Source of the DNA: Luzula sylvatica
Lineage: Eukaryota > Streptophyta > Magnoliopsida > Poales > Juncaceae
DNA: 64,000 bases
Reading direction: 5' to 3'
Assembly: GCA_946800325.1 (NCBI GenBank)
Contig: OX326961.1
Location: 36,413,043-36,477,042 of the forward strand
Both the position numbers and the translations under genes were made by a program. Below, piece by piece: positions 47,831 through 60,698 of the stretch (the stretch's first letter is position 1; each line of letters opens with the position of its first letter). Below the pieces are notes generated by a model. That model saw only the letters and a program-made list of their open reading frames with translations. It was not told the origin of the DNA and ran no database searches.

Positions 47831-50521
47831 CAAATATGGTATATGTATCTCGTTCTTCCAAATACTAGAGATAAAAAAATTCCACATAAATATAAGAAAA
47901 TAAATCTTGCTATTAGAGTAATTTGTTTGAATTTTTTTTGTTACGTTAAAACATTCACACAGTAATTTCTTTGAATTTTTTTGTTACGTTAAAACATTCA
48001 CACAGTAATTTGTTTGAATTTTTTTGTTTTGTTTTGAGCTCACTGTTAATATAGTTTTGTTTAATTTTTTCTATCACTTCAGTATTTGTCGATAAACAAT
48101 ATAATATGATATGTGAAATAAAAAATGTAAAGTATACATTACACCAATAGTTTTTTAGAATATATTGTATTGGTTATGTGAAATTAACAACATAATAAAA
48201 ATGACAAACAAAAACTCATATTATGCTACTTATTTTGATTAAATGAAAAACTTGTTTTTTTTTTTTTATCTTCTTTCATTTTGTGAAAAGTTATACAACA
48301 AAAATTGAACAACCCAGTTACAAATTAGTCGGTCATTTTATCTTTTAAACCAACATAATTATTTTATAAATCATGTTATTGTTGCAAAAAAGATAAATAG
48401 GTTCTTATTTATTTATTTCACTATTTCATTAAATAACTTAAAGTATATGTTTGAATAACATTATTTTTATTCAGTTCGCATAACATTCTTTTGAATGGTA
48501 TCGACAAGCGATCGTTTTCGTTACTGATACCTAATTTTTTTGATGATGCCATTGAAAATCGAACTCACGACCTCTCACAACATATGATTTTTTGTACGTC
48601 ACACTCAACCAACTAGGCTATGGACCCATTGGTCAGTTTGCATAACATTATTTTATGTGTGAATAAAATAGCCTTGAAACCATGTTTGCAATAACATTAT
48701 TTAATAAAATTAAATATATAGATAAATAATATAATAATTTCTTATAAATATTATTGGAACAATATAAAAACAAGAGAATATTTCCTGTATTTAATAATTG
48801 AAAAACAACACTATAGATTCTTGATTTAATGTTTTTATAAATTCGTCTTGTTTTCAAGAATGATAAAAATATGTTTCTCACACTCTTTGAATGATCATAT
48901 CATTCTAATTGCATGCGTGATATTTGAGATGATCTATATTATTGGGGCACAGCCGGTCTACCATGGACCCAACAAATGAATCCATGCCCCGTCATTTTAT
49001 TTTGTTTAAGTGGTGGTTTTAATTGGCTGAATATACTAAGACCACTCGTCTTGTAATTTTCCGTTTGGGATGCCCTTTCGAAAACAAGTTTACCAAAATC
49101 TTGAAAAAGAAAACAAAGAACGAAATGGTTTACTTGGTTTATTGAATTTGGCAAGATTAAGTTGCATGTTGATTGATTAAAGAGTTAAGATGTTGGAGGA
49201 ATATCAACTAAACAAAGAAACAATCGTCATTTTCCAATATTTTTTTCATCACTTACGATATGCTGTCACATAGTCATCCGAACAACAATATAATTAAAAT
49301 AAAAAACGGCGACGGGTCATGACGTTCCGCCGCCAATAAAGTAATTGACATTCTTTCTTGGAATTGATGCGGGAATGAAGTCGCAACAATGTTCATACTC
49401 CGTCGCAACCTCCATAAGACTAGTTCAGGTTAATTATTTCCAAAACTCGTTGTAATGTCACGAAAGCAAAAAAAAATAGGATTAGGATATTTACTTTTTC
49501 GAATCATGAGATAATTATGTTTTTTATCCCAAAATTAACCGTAATTAAAAGTTCTTTTGTGTCTACGGTGATCCATATAGAGTTAATTAACCATCGAGTC
49601 TTCTCCATTTACTCGTTAGATTTACAATAACACAAAAAATACTATTACTTTCCAATATATCCTTACGGCTTACGGTATGTTATCAGTTATCGTATCACGA
49701 CTCTCAGTTCAAACAAATGCAGTATTTTAAAAAAAAAAATCAAAATTCGAAAATCACGACCAAAATTGTTTTTTTTTTTCATTTTTATTGAATTGAGAAG
49801 ATTATTTGTCTCACATTGCTACGCATGCAATCGCTCGAGTTATAAATTCATTGACAACACAAACATAATTGTTATGTTTGTAAAAGCATAGAGTTGTCAT
49901 TTTGGGTTCTACAAAGGCCGAGAGGTTAGAAAATCCTCTTCATGTCATATTACATCATATTGAAAGTATATTATATTGTACACAAAAATTGTACGCCCGT
50001 ATTATTTAAAAAAAGATTATCTTAAACTGAATTTCAGCAAAGTATTATATTATATTTTTTATATTTTAGGAGAAAATAAGATTCATGTCGGTAGTCATTA
50101 CGTTAATGCAGCATATTTTGTAACAAACAAATAAAACAATTTTCCAAAGGTACGACTTTAACTAGCAAAACAAAATAAATATGAGTAATTATTAATTGAA
50201 TGTAGCATATTCTTAATATTTATTATTAATTCTTTTTGAAAATTATGATCTTCTCAATGAAATGTACCAGTAATGTATAATAATACAAATACAAATAATT
50301 ATTAATAAATGTACATTATAAATGTTTTTTTCAATTTAAATATTTCATGAAACCTGAATACTAAGGCCCACAGATATTTTCAAATTACATCCTAAATACA
50401 TCTAAGCCCAAATCCCCTTATTACCACTCACAAGTTTTTTTTGTGGATCAATTACTCTGTAATTGTGGCGCGCTTTCAGCCATTGAAGATTGAACAGTAC
50501 CATCCATCCCATCATCCCGCT
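47831..50521. other. Repeated spacer upstream of copy 2
   Basis: Homologous to 20590-23445 and, in its last part, to 38854-39990, with more differences than those two show to each other. It contains the second SINE-like copy and the conserved block at 48940-49080. No coding sequence seen. Confidence 0.7.
48530..48635 (-). mobile_element. tRNA-derived SINE-like element, second copy
   Basis: Same A-box TAGCCTAGTTGG on the reverse strand and a GAGTTCGATTTTC B-box remnant; orthologous position to 21173-21275. Confidence 0.62.
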
Positions 50522-51081
50522 TAGGGATGTCAACGGGGCGGGTCGGGTTCGGGTAAGCCTCCTCCATATCCGAACCCGAAATTTCGGGTATTACCCGAAC
50601 CCGAACCCAAAATACCCGCGGGTAAAAATCCATATCCGAACCCGAACCCGCGGGTAACGGGTATACCCGAACCCGAACCCGTTACCCGAAAATTATTAAT
50701 AAATAATCTAAATAAATTAAAAAATTAAAAATTATTATATAAATGCGTAAAATTATCAATAATTTTAAATATATAAAACAAACAACTTGCACAAATACAT
50801 CAAAAATCCAAATATTACAAATAATTAATCCATAAAAAATCTAAAATTTTCTTATTTATGAGATATTTTCGGGTATTTTTCGGGTTCGGGTTCGGGTTCG
50901 GGTTCGGGTAACGGGTATATCCGCGGGTAAAAAATCATACCCGAACCCGAACCCGAACCCGGAGCGGGTATTTTTTTTCGGGTATTACCCGACCCGCGGG
51001 TATTTTTTTCGGGTATTACCCGCCCCGTTCGGGTCGGGTACCCGCGGGTTCGGGTTTCTACCCGGCCCATTGACATCCCTA
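50522..51081. mobile_element. hAT-type MITE of (GGGTTC)n repeats
   Basis: Terminal inverted repeats TAGGGATGTCAA / TTGACATCCCTA and an exact 8-bp duplication ATCCCGCT at 50514-50521 and 51082-51089. Both arms are made of GGGTTCGGGTAACGGG-type repeats around an AT-rich centre. It is absent from the equivalent place in copy 1 (about 40105), so it inserted after the gene duplication, about 50-600 bp before the start codon of copy 2. Confidence 0.9.
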
Positions 51082-51129
51082 ATCCCGCTTGGAAGGAGAT
51101 GAAGAGAGGACCAATTTTTGATTCACATC

Positions 51130-54100
51130 ATGCTTCTACTTCGATTTCAACGAGCGGAGTTACTGTGCCATGCACCACTTGTAAATTCGAGTTGCCATGG
51201 GAAGAGAAGAAGACAGTGGCGTCCAAAAGCTTGTGCTACTCCGTCTAGATCACAAGTGATCTTCTCCTCCTCAAACTCCATTCAAATTTGGCCAAATATA
51301 GTGGAATTTGAGCACGTAATTAAGTATTTTTCGATCTTGGTATTCTCGATATTGCATTTTGCAGATGATAATGGAGAAACTATCGAGCAATGATGAAGTA
51401 GGCGGTGCTGGAGGGGCTTATTCCTATAATGCTCTCAAAAGATTGGATCAAATTTGGTCTAATCTCCGTACTTTCCAATCCAGTATGTCCAAATTTCAGA
51501 TTTCATTTCCAAACACCAATTTCAAAAAAAATAATAATTTGGGATTTTCTGTTGTACATTTAACTGCAGATCCCGAGAAAGTTCCTCAAGTTGTTAAAAA
51601 GATTCAAGGCTCATTCATCCAATCAGAATCGAGCAAATCTTCTGGAACCATCTATGATGTCATCGTTTGTGGAGGTACTTTGGGTATTTTCGTCGCCACT
51701 GCACTCTGCCTGAAAGGTCTTCGAGTCGGTATCGTAGAAAGAAACATCCTCAAAGGGGTATTTTAGTCTTTTGAGAAATTTCACTATTTGAAAAATAAAA
51801 TTGCTTTATGAATTTGAGTTCATTTTTTTTCTAGAGAGAGCAAGAGTGGAATATTTCAAAAAAGGAACTTTTAGAACTAGTTCAAGTTGGAGTTCTTTCT
51901 CAAGATGAAGTCGATTATGTTATTTCGTCTCAATTCAACCCTGTCAGATTTCATAATTATATATTATGGAACTTTTCATGATAATTCAATATTGAATTAT
52001 CGATCGATTTTTTCAGAATAATTCATTATCTTATTATCGATTGAATTTTTCAGAGTAGATGTGGATTTGAGGACAAAGGTGAAATTTGGGTTGAAAACAT
52101 TCTAAACCTTGGAGTTTCGTGAGTTAATATAGTCATAAATCATAATATTGGAACTTAATATATTAATGAAGGCCAGCTAAGTTATTGGAGGTTGTGAAGA
52201 AGCGATTTATTTCATTAAATGGAACAATATTTGAAGAAAAAAGTTTGTCTAGCATATCTATCTACGACGACATTGCAGTAATTAATTAATCCAACCAATT
52301 TTTACAATTGAACATTTATCTACATTTTCTTTAATCTAATTTTTCATTAGGTTTTGGAATTAAATGATGGTGAAATTCTATCTTCTCGATTGGTCATTGA
52401 TTCCATGGGGAATTTCTCCCCCATAGTAAGACAGGTAAATTCATATATAAAATTATAAATTATCATATTATTTTTTTCATGATATTAATATATTTTGAAT
52501 ACACTATTTTTTAATGTTTAAGATTCGTGGAGGGAGGAAACCAGATGGAATGTGTCTCGTTGTGGGATCTCTTAATCATGGATTTGACGAAAATAATATG
52601 AGAGATGTGCTTTATAGTAGTTCTTCAATTAAAAATATCAGAAATTTTCCCGTTCAATACTTTTGGGAGGTAATTGACAAGATATGTAGGGAGTTTTTTA
52701 TAATTATGAACAGTATAGGGGTGTTTTTGATAATTTATCTTTTTGATGATTAGGCGTTTCCAGCCGGTTCGGGCGTGAAAGATCGTACGACTTATATGTT
52801 CACTTATCTTGGTACCGAAGAAAAGGGTCCCTTGTTAGAAGATCTTCTAGAAGATTATTGGGATCTCATGCCAGCTTATCAGGTTTGTGCAAAAATTACA
52901 AAAAGAACCCTGATTTATATCTAAATTGTAGAAAAGCCTTTTCTTTATTGGAACAAAAAATCAAATAGAAGAGTTATTTACTCCTTATTTGATTTTAATT
53001 GGTGAAATATAGTTTTTCTTTTCAATTTCCAATAATGCAGGGACTTTTCTGCAATTTAGGTATATTGAAGCATCTCTTTTTGCAAAATTTCCCTTTTTAA
53101 AAAAGTTTAATCAGTGATATATATGATTCTGTAGGGTGTACCTCTCGAAAAGCTGGAAATATTGAGGGTCATATTCGGAATTTTCCCTACTTATCGTGAT
53201 AGGTAATTAATTACCATTTCCACCTCTTAATTTTATTAATTTTCACACTTTCTGTACGAAGAATTTAATTATTATTATTTTCAGTCCATTACCAGCAGCA
53301 TTTGATCGCGTATTACAGGTATCAATCAATCTCTAATCAGTCATAATTATTCAATAACTCATTAATTTTATAATTTATATTCTTTTTAATATTTTTTGAC
53401 GAATAATTTTCCAGGTTGGTATGCGAGTGGAATTCAATCCCCAGTTTCCTTTGGTGGATTTGGAAGCATGACTCGACACATAAACCGCTTAACAAATGGT
53501 TAACAAAAATATCAAAAAAGTATCATCTTAATTAATTAATTAATTAATTAACTCAATTATTTTAATTAAGGGATATACGAAGCAATATCGAGGGATTTTC
53601 TTGACAAGGAAAGTCTGTCCTTGCTCAACCCTTATATGGTTAATCTACATACTAATTAATAAACTAGTTTAATTATTAATTAAATTATGTGATTTAAGTG
53701 GATTTAATTAATAATATTCAGCCAAATTTGAGCGCTTCTTGGCTATTTCAAAGAGCCATGTCAGCAAGGTTAAACTCTGGCGTTTCCTCGAGTTTCATCA
53801 ACGAACTTCTTTTCGTTAATTTCCAAACCATGCAGGTTACGATTTTTACTTGTAAAAAATAATATTACATTTATATTCTAAATTATACTTATATTTGGTT
53901 TTGTTACGATATTTCTGCAGAAGCTCGGTGATTCCGTGCTTAGGCCATTTCTTCAGGTGAATATTTTATTTTTATGTTTTTTATGAAAATGTTAATGAGA
54001 TATGAATTAATGATTAAATTGTGCGCGCATAGGATGTGATACAATTTGGACCGTTAGTGAAGACATTGGGTTTAATGATGATCTCTCGACCTCAAATCTT

Positions 54101-54487
54101 GCCATCAATATTCAAGCAGGTATTTTTCATTTTTTTTTATTTTTATTTTCATATAATATGTACAATATTTTTGGAAGAATATATTTTCTTTTGATATTAG
54201 GTCGGAGTTGGAGTGATACTTAATTGGTCTGTGCATTTCTTTATGCTTGGTTACTACACCTTTCTCTCAAGCTTTATAGATCCCATTATTAAGTAAGGTT
54301 TTATAATAATATTAATAATAAATAAATGAATTATCTTGATGGACATAACTAAATTTTATTTTGTTTTATTTTATTTAAATTAAGTCCATGGGTTGAGGAA
54401 CTTGAAGAAAGGGAGAAGTACACGTGGAGAAGGTACTTGGAAGCATGGAAATATGGAGCAGGTTTAGATTACCAACAAGAGGATTAA
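51130..54487 (+). pseudogene. Lycopene-cyclase-like oxidoreductase, copy 2, frameshifted
   Basis: Same 18-exon structure as 40150-43562; every exon from the second onward has the same length as in copy 1 except exon 12 (53415-53498), which is 84 instead of 85 nt. Copy 1 reads GTTGGTGATGCGAGTGG there and copy 2 GTTGGTATGCGAGTGG, so one G is lost inside the conserved GDASG motif and the frame is broken for the C-terminal third. Intron 4 also has a weaker donor (GTCAGA against GTAAGA). Introns are nearly as similar as exons, so the duplication is recent. If the missing base is a sequencing error this would be a second active gene. Confidence 0.85.
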
Positions 54488-56640
54488 TTTATAATTATAG
54501 AGTTGTTACATTTCAAAAAAATTATATTTATTTGGATATATTTTAATACAAAATAGTAAGACTGGTTATCTCGTTCAACCTAAAAAATTATCATACATAT
54601 AATTTTTACAATGTTGTTTCCAATTAAATATTCTTAATATCATTTCTTAGTGCTTACGTATAGTATTCAATTATTCAAGATAAAAAAGATGTAAAGTTTT
54701 CTGCATAATTAAAAAAATAAATCTTATAATCAATCATGTTTTCATCAAAAAAAAATAATAATAAATCATGTTAATGTTAAATTAGTTTAATAAACAATGC
54801 CCAATTAGTCCGTTTCAGATTTTTTTTTTTTTTCCTTCAATTCTTCAACAACAACAAAAATATAAAACAAATATTGTATTTGAGATATTAGATATGCATA
54901 TATAAATATGGACCTTTTTTTCTTTTAGTTTTGAGCTCACTATTAATATACTTTCATGCAAGTTTATCTCTCACTTGAATATATGATGATAAACTGTACA
55001 ATTATGATATGCAGAAAAAATATATATGTAAAATATACCTTATTACATAATTAGGTTTTTTAAATATATTATAATAATTATATTAGATTTAACAAAAAAA
55101 TTACAAAAAACATGCAATGTATAGTTGAAATTTATGTTATGTGAAAAAAATATATATAAAAACTTATATTTTCAATTCCGATGCAATAAATTATTTACTT
55201 GCAAATAAAATGAATAGATAAACAACTGTTTTCATAATAATATTGTTGGAATAATATAAAAATATAAGTGAATATTCCTTATAGAAAATGATTGAAAAAA
55301 CAGAATTGTATATTCTTAGGATTCCTTGTTTAAAGATTATATTATAAAGTCTTCTTTTCTCAAACATGATAAAAATATGATTCCCACACACTATTTGAAT
55401 GATCACATCATGCTAATTACATGCTTATAATTTGAGAGGATTTATTATTGGGCAACGGCTGGTCTACTATGGACCCAACAAATGAAAACATGCCACGTCA
55501 TTTATTTGTCTAAGAGGCGAGTTTTTAGTTGGCTGGACTACTTACTACAAAGCACTCATCTGGTAGTTTTCCCTTTGAGCTGTCTTTTAGACTTTAGTCT
55601 TTAGAAACGTATCATTGATATAATATATTATTGTTTTGCTTTTTTCTATGATTCAAAAGTGAAAGATAATGTTTTTTACTTGGATCAGTTTATGGATTTG
55701 AAGACATTAGGTTGGATGTTGATGGACTCGTTAAAACACTTCAGAGTTGAGATGTTGGAGGAAAATCAGTTTCCAAACTTACAACTTACGTTTTGGTGCT
55801 GCTGCTATATCGCGGATATCTTCATCGTTAATTTTCATATTTTTTTAAAATCGGCGGCATCGTATGATTTATACAGTGAAAATCACTTACATATATATGT
55901 ACATAGAAGTTGAAGAAGAAATTGTACTCGTTTATAAAACCAAACATTACAATAAATTTAATTCAAGATGTATCAAAACAAACATTAGGATAAATTTAAT
56001 GCACATGCCAAATACAGAGGCCCGGTCTCGGGTTTTGAATGATCCGAGACTTATTTTGAAAATGGACTCTTTTAATTGTCGTTCTTAAAAAAACATAAAC
56101 ATAATCCAAATACAACTTTCTTTTAGTCTTTAACACTATAAAACAAAAATACATATTTGAAAATTACTTTTAAAAATTTATGTTACTTTCAAGAGCGCTA
56201 CAAGAATCCCCCGCAAGTCTCAAGATTAGTGCTAATATTTTCTTTATCAAGTTCCTAAAGTCCTCGATTAATCTCACTGTCCATAAAATTGTGTTAGAAT
56301 TAGACTATTCTTAAACAAAAAACTATAAATACACAAGTACTTACAATATGCATAAAACTAAATTGTTGGATGCACGAGAAAATTATTTGTAATCCTAACA
56401 ACTTGTTAAGGAATAATTATCCTGAAAAATACCAACTAGACTTGAGGAGTCATCCACAAAACCAAAGGTGAAGAGATGCTTTACAGGACATTGAGCGAAT
56501 ATAATTATCTTCAAAACCTTGATTTTCAAACTATATAAAACAAATAAGATGTTGACTAATTTTGCAAAAAATAAATAAATGAATTGAACAAATTTAAATA
56601 CATATATCTTTGAATTGTTCGAATCATTCTCTCAAATATA
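54488..56640. other. 3' UTR and repeated spacer, no gene seen
   Basis: To about 55835 it is homologous to 43563-44910, including the conserved block at 55441-55585. From 55840 to 56640 it is AT-rich without features. A frame at 55659-55913 is open only because the spacer lacks stops there; its homologue at 44740-44880 is not open. Confidence 0.6.
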
Positions 56641-57441
56641 ATTATAGGAAATGGAAATAGTATTAATTTCTGGAAATCCAAATGGTGTGAAAAACCTTTA
56701 ATATATCAATACTCAGAATTATATTCTAATTCTTATCAGAAAATAGAAATGGAACACTACAATATTTCCTAAGTAAAATGCAAGAAAATAATTTTTATAC
56801 AAGTTTAGGTATTAATGTACCTTTTATCTCATGTGGCCCAAACTCAATTTATGCACTTGGAGCAAATATGTAGTTCTATAGTTCTTGATCCACATCAAAA
56901 AGATTCATTTCAATGGTCTTGGAATGAAAATAAGGATTATTCCTGCAAAAATACATATGATATTTTATCAAATGGAGTATATATTAAAGCTAAATACTAT
57001 AAAATCTGGAAAATTAAAGTTGAATTAAAAATAAAAATATTTTTATGGTTATTATATAGAAATAGAATTCTTACCATTGATAATTTAAAGCAAAAAGATT
57101 GGTCTTTAACTAATAGGTGTGTCCTTTGTTTAAAAGCTGAAGAAAATGTCAAACATTTAACATGTCAGTGTAATTACACAATCAAAATTTTTGAAAAAAT
57201 TCATGGATTACTTGGTATTAATTTAAATAATCAGATTAAACCCTTAAAATTATTAATTGATAAAACCAAATCAAAAAATTACAAAATACTTATCTCTATT
57301 TTCTTATACTATATCTGGCTTGAGAGATGTAAAAGAACTTTCACAAATTCTTCCTCTACTGATTGGCAATTAATTGACCTAATCATATTAATTAAATCTG
57401 TTAGTATTGAATTTAGGGAATTATACTTATGTTTACAATGA
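56641..57441 (+). pseudogene. LINE reverse transcriptase C-terminus, zf-RVT
   Basis: After two in-frame stops (about 56769 and 56808) a 208-residue frame 56815-57441 carries the RT zinc-binding domain: WKIKVELKIKIFLWLLYRNRI, then CVLC, EENVKHLTCQC, and the IWLERCKRTF motif typical of plant LINE ends. The catalytic RT and endonuclease domains are missing. Confidence 0.82.
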
Positions 57442-57877
57442 AATTGAAAACTATAATCATAGAGGAAATAATAATAGTTCAAATTTTAGTTCTTCAGAAT
57501 CAATAAATTCAGATACTAGTTCAAACAATTCTTCAATTGAATGTACTTACTACACTAATCAAATTTCAATTTCAGGTCATACAATACAGGATGAACAAGA
57601 TGTAGAAGATGAAGAACAAGAGTTAATGCAAGGGTGTGGACAACAAGAAGACCAAACTGAAAACATTTGGTGGTTCAATTCTGAATTGAATGGAACAGAA
57701 ATGGAAGGCGATCAAAGAAATCAAGCAAGTCAAGGGTTTTCGAACTTACATAATTTTGTGCTGAGCTTAGAAGATCTAATTGAAGACGAAAGCCCTCAAC
57801 TTTTAACCCAATCAACCCAGCAATCAACCCAGCAATCAACCCAGCAATCAATTTCTCTTCAAAATAACTCAACATAA
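57407..57877 (+). CDS. Acidic Ser/Asn/Gln-rich frame overlapping the LINE end
   Basis: A 156-codon frame starts 35 bp before the zf-RVT frame ends, in another phase. It is rich in Asn, Ser, Glu and Gln, with an acidic patch EDEEQE and a threefold STQQ repeat made by a 12-bp tandem unit at 57806-57850. No domain recognised. It may be a read-through remnant of a LINE tail or of captured host sequence; coding status is doubtful. Confidence 0.3.
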   Translation: MNLGNYTYVYNEIENYNHRGNNNSSNFSSSESINSDTSSNNSSIECTYYTNQISISGHTIQDEQDVEDEEQELMQGCGQQEDQTENIWWFNSELNGTEMEGDQRNQASQGFSNLHNFVLSLEDLIEDESPQLLTQSTQQSTQQSTQQSISLQNNST

Positions 57878-58511
57878 ATGAATACGAATCCATTTGAAAG
57901 AGAGTTTTCGATGGATGAACTTGGGTTTATCTCATATCCAGAGGAGATTTAGAGAAGGTTGAATACGTGGTTATCTTTCAATTGAGAGAGAGTTGTGTAC
58001 TTGGGTGATTGAAGAAGAGGAGATTTAGAGAAGGAATTTTCTACGGTGATTGAAGAAGAGGAGATTTAGAGGAGGAGTTTTCTACGGTGATTGAAGAAGA
58101 GGAGATTTACAGGAGGAGTTTTTTCTTCGGTGCTTGAAGAGAGAAGAAGAAAGAGAGTTCAGATCTATATTCACCGAAGGAGATCTTTTCCAGGATTTCG
58201 TTGAGAGTCGGGATTACAAATAAAGGAAACCAAATGAAGATTCTCCAAATTCCTGGTTTTTTAAGAGTATTAAATTAGAAAGGTTTTTAAAGGCTGTTGG
58301 TTAACTAGTCTTTGAATATAATTAGTGTTGATTTTAAGGATTTATTTGTAACTAGATAAGAAGGTATTTAGGATTAGTGATTTTTTAGCTAGAATAGGGC
58401 AAATATCTTCTATAGTTGCAAGTATTTTTGTAAGAAATTATCAACATTAATTAATAAAATAATAGAAGTAGGACTATCGAGCCTACTCTATTTCTCTCAA
58501 AAAAAAAAAAA

Positions 58512-60068
58512 TTTAAAATGACTTGAATTTCCTGATTTGATCGCTTCTTGCTTTCATTATCTCGCCAAAGAATCAATCCATAAGGTTATTTGATTCAGTT
58601 AAATGCAAAATCAATGTCATGTGGTGGTATTATGCAGCAGAAATAGTAAACACAGATGGTCATCTGGTACACAAATTAATTGCAAAAGTTCACTGTCATT
58701 TTGGACTAAATTCATTGCAAAAATCACAAGTAATTAGGGCTAAATTCACTGTTGCTTCCTATAATTCTTGTATCACATACTGGCTATATGGTACAGAATA
58801 CACTTCAAAAATTCAAGTAATTGGACTAAAGTCATTTGGTACGTAGTATATTCAAGCAATTGTGTGTGCAGAAAAGCAAGTAATTGGGCTAAAGTCACTT
58901 GGTACGCACTACACTTCACTTAGATATGGATAATACGGAAATAAATTCAAGTAATTAACTTTTCACCTCTAGTTGCTTCTTCTCAGTCTAGTTGCTTCGC
59001 AAGATGACTTGGCAGTCGACGCAGAGAGAGAAGAGAGACGCAGATAACAGAGAAAGAGAAGAGAGACGGCGACGCGGAGAGAGAACGGCGACGCGGGCGA
59101 TGGGCGCAGCTGCGCGATTTCTCGGCGATTTTAGAATTTTTCTCCAATTTCACGGGACCAAAGTTAATAGGATTTGGGGACCAAAAATGTTTTGGATCTA
59201 CATTTTCATAACGGGCCCGTGTGTTGAAATTAGATTCGAGGCTGATTTTGGGCTAAAAACAGACCCGAATTCCCTATATGTTGAATAAACCCTGAAAATA
59301 ATAGGTATACTAATAAATGTTAATAAACCAACTATTTGAAATTTGAATGATTACATCATGCTAATTATAAGCTTAGAATTTTGAGATGATCGGTTATTGG
59401 GGCACGGCTGGTCTACGGTGGACCCAACAAACGAAAACATGCCGCGTCATTTTATTTGTCTAAGCGGCGATTTTTTAGTTGGCTAGACTACTATGAACCA
59501 CTCAATGTGATAAAAAAAAATTGGGTGTTTGATTGGAGTTTTAGATTTATAATGTTTTGACATACTACTTTATAGATTAGATAGTAAACTAATAGAATAC
59601 TTCATTTCCTAAGAAAAAATTGATGGAAATAAAATTATCATTAAAATTAGTGATTTTTCTCTATTCTCGTGAGAATATATTTTATTTTAATTTGATGGAA
59701 ATAAGAATATATTTTATTTTAATTTTCAAAAATAAATAAGTCAAGTTTTCTAGGAATAAATTTATTTTTACATTTTTAGAATATGTCACAAAACAAATAA
59801 GTATACGAACTAAATAAAATAACAGATTATGCCATGAAATAATGTATACATTGACATTAAATTCTTTGGCGTACGTCATGTCAAAACATTCTTTAAAACA
59901 CGAACAAAACGATCCTTTAAAGGGTCTTCTAAAAACATATCCTTGATATAATGTTTTTTTTTTCCTTCAAAAGTGTGAAAGTAGTTTAGAAATTACTAAA
60001 TTCTTAAAAAAATGTAGAAAACACAATGTTTTATTTGCATCAGTTTCTGGAATTTGAAGAGGGTAATT
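58512..60068. other. Spacer with short repeats and a partial conserved block
   Basis: CAAGTAATTGGRCTAAAGTCAYTTGGTACG recurs at about 58728, 58816 and 58880. A purine-rich stretch at 59020-59100 follows. The conserved spacer block appears again at 59391-59500 and more remote spacer sequence at 60000-60068. No gene seen. Confidence 0.55.
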
Positions 60069-60083
60069 AAGATGTGGGTGGAA

Positions 60084-60683
60084 TACAAAAATGACAGTGA
60101 ATTTATGGGAAGATCTTTCTTGTTGCATTCCTAAATACAATAGACTCAACACGTCCGATGTATTACAAAAGAAAGGATTCCCAAATAACACGACATGCCC
60201 CTTATGTAACGGCCACAACGAAACCGCAACTCACCTCTTCCTCGAATGCTTCTACACAAAGGCAACATGGAAGTTAATACGACGCATGACCAAAGCACCA
60301 ATAACTTGGGATCCGAACCATTCATTCATACAATCGTGACAAACAAATATGAAACAAGTGCCAAAAGAAGATAGAAACACGTGGCAAATTATTTGGGCGG
60401 CAACCAATTGGAACATTTGGAAACAGAGAAATAAAAGAATTTTTCAACAAGCTTCATCTCCTCCGATTTCGACGGCCGCAAAAACCTTCGAGGAAGCACT
60501 ACAATGGAAATGAGCTACTACCAAACCGAACCCCAACTCGGTATAGGAGATTTAAAGAGATAGGTCCCTGATTTTTTTCTTCTCTTTCTTTTTACGTTTG
60601 GTTTACTATTGTAAACATTTTTTCCTTTGTTTAATGAAAAACCTAGGGTATACCGAAAGGGCCCTATTTCAAAAAAAAAAAAA
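60084..60683 (+). mobile_element. Short LINE end with 15-bp target duplication
   Basis: A 600-bp 5'-truncated LINE. It encodes a zf-RVT piece (LWEDLSCCIPKYNRLNTSDVL, CPLCNGHNETATHLFLEC, then IWAATNWNIWKQRN after a stop) and ends in about 14 A. AAGATGTGGGTGGAA occurs at 60069-60083 and 60684-60698. Confidence 0.9.
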
Positions 60684-60698
60684 AAGATGTGGGTGGAA

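Larger units (their letters stand above)
56641..58511 (+). mobile_element. 5'-truncated LINE (L1 type)
   Basis: Starts within the end of a reverse transcriptase (GNGNSINFWKSKW), continues through the zf-RVT region, an unusual second frame, and a 3' part with a small hairpin GTAGG..CCTAC at about 58468-58486 and an A run at 58499-58511. No target duplication identified. Confidence 0.78.

Noticed and set aside
50522..51081. Telomere-like repeats
   Set aside because: The unit is GGGTTC/GGGTAACGG and not TTTAGGG, and it lies inside a MITE with inverted ends and a target duplication.
55659..55913. 84-codon frame downstream of copy 2
   Set aside because: The homologous spacer near 44740 has a stop and indels in this frame, so there is no sign of coding constraint.
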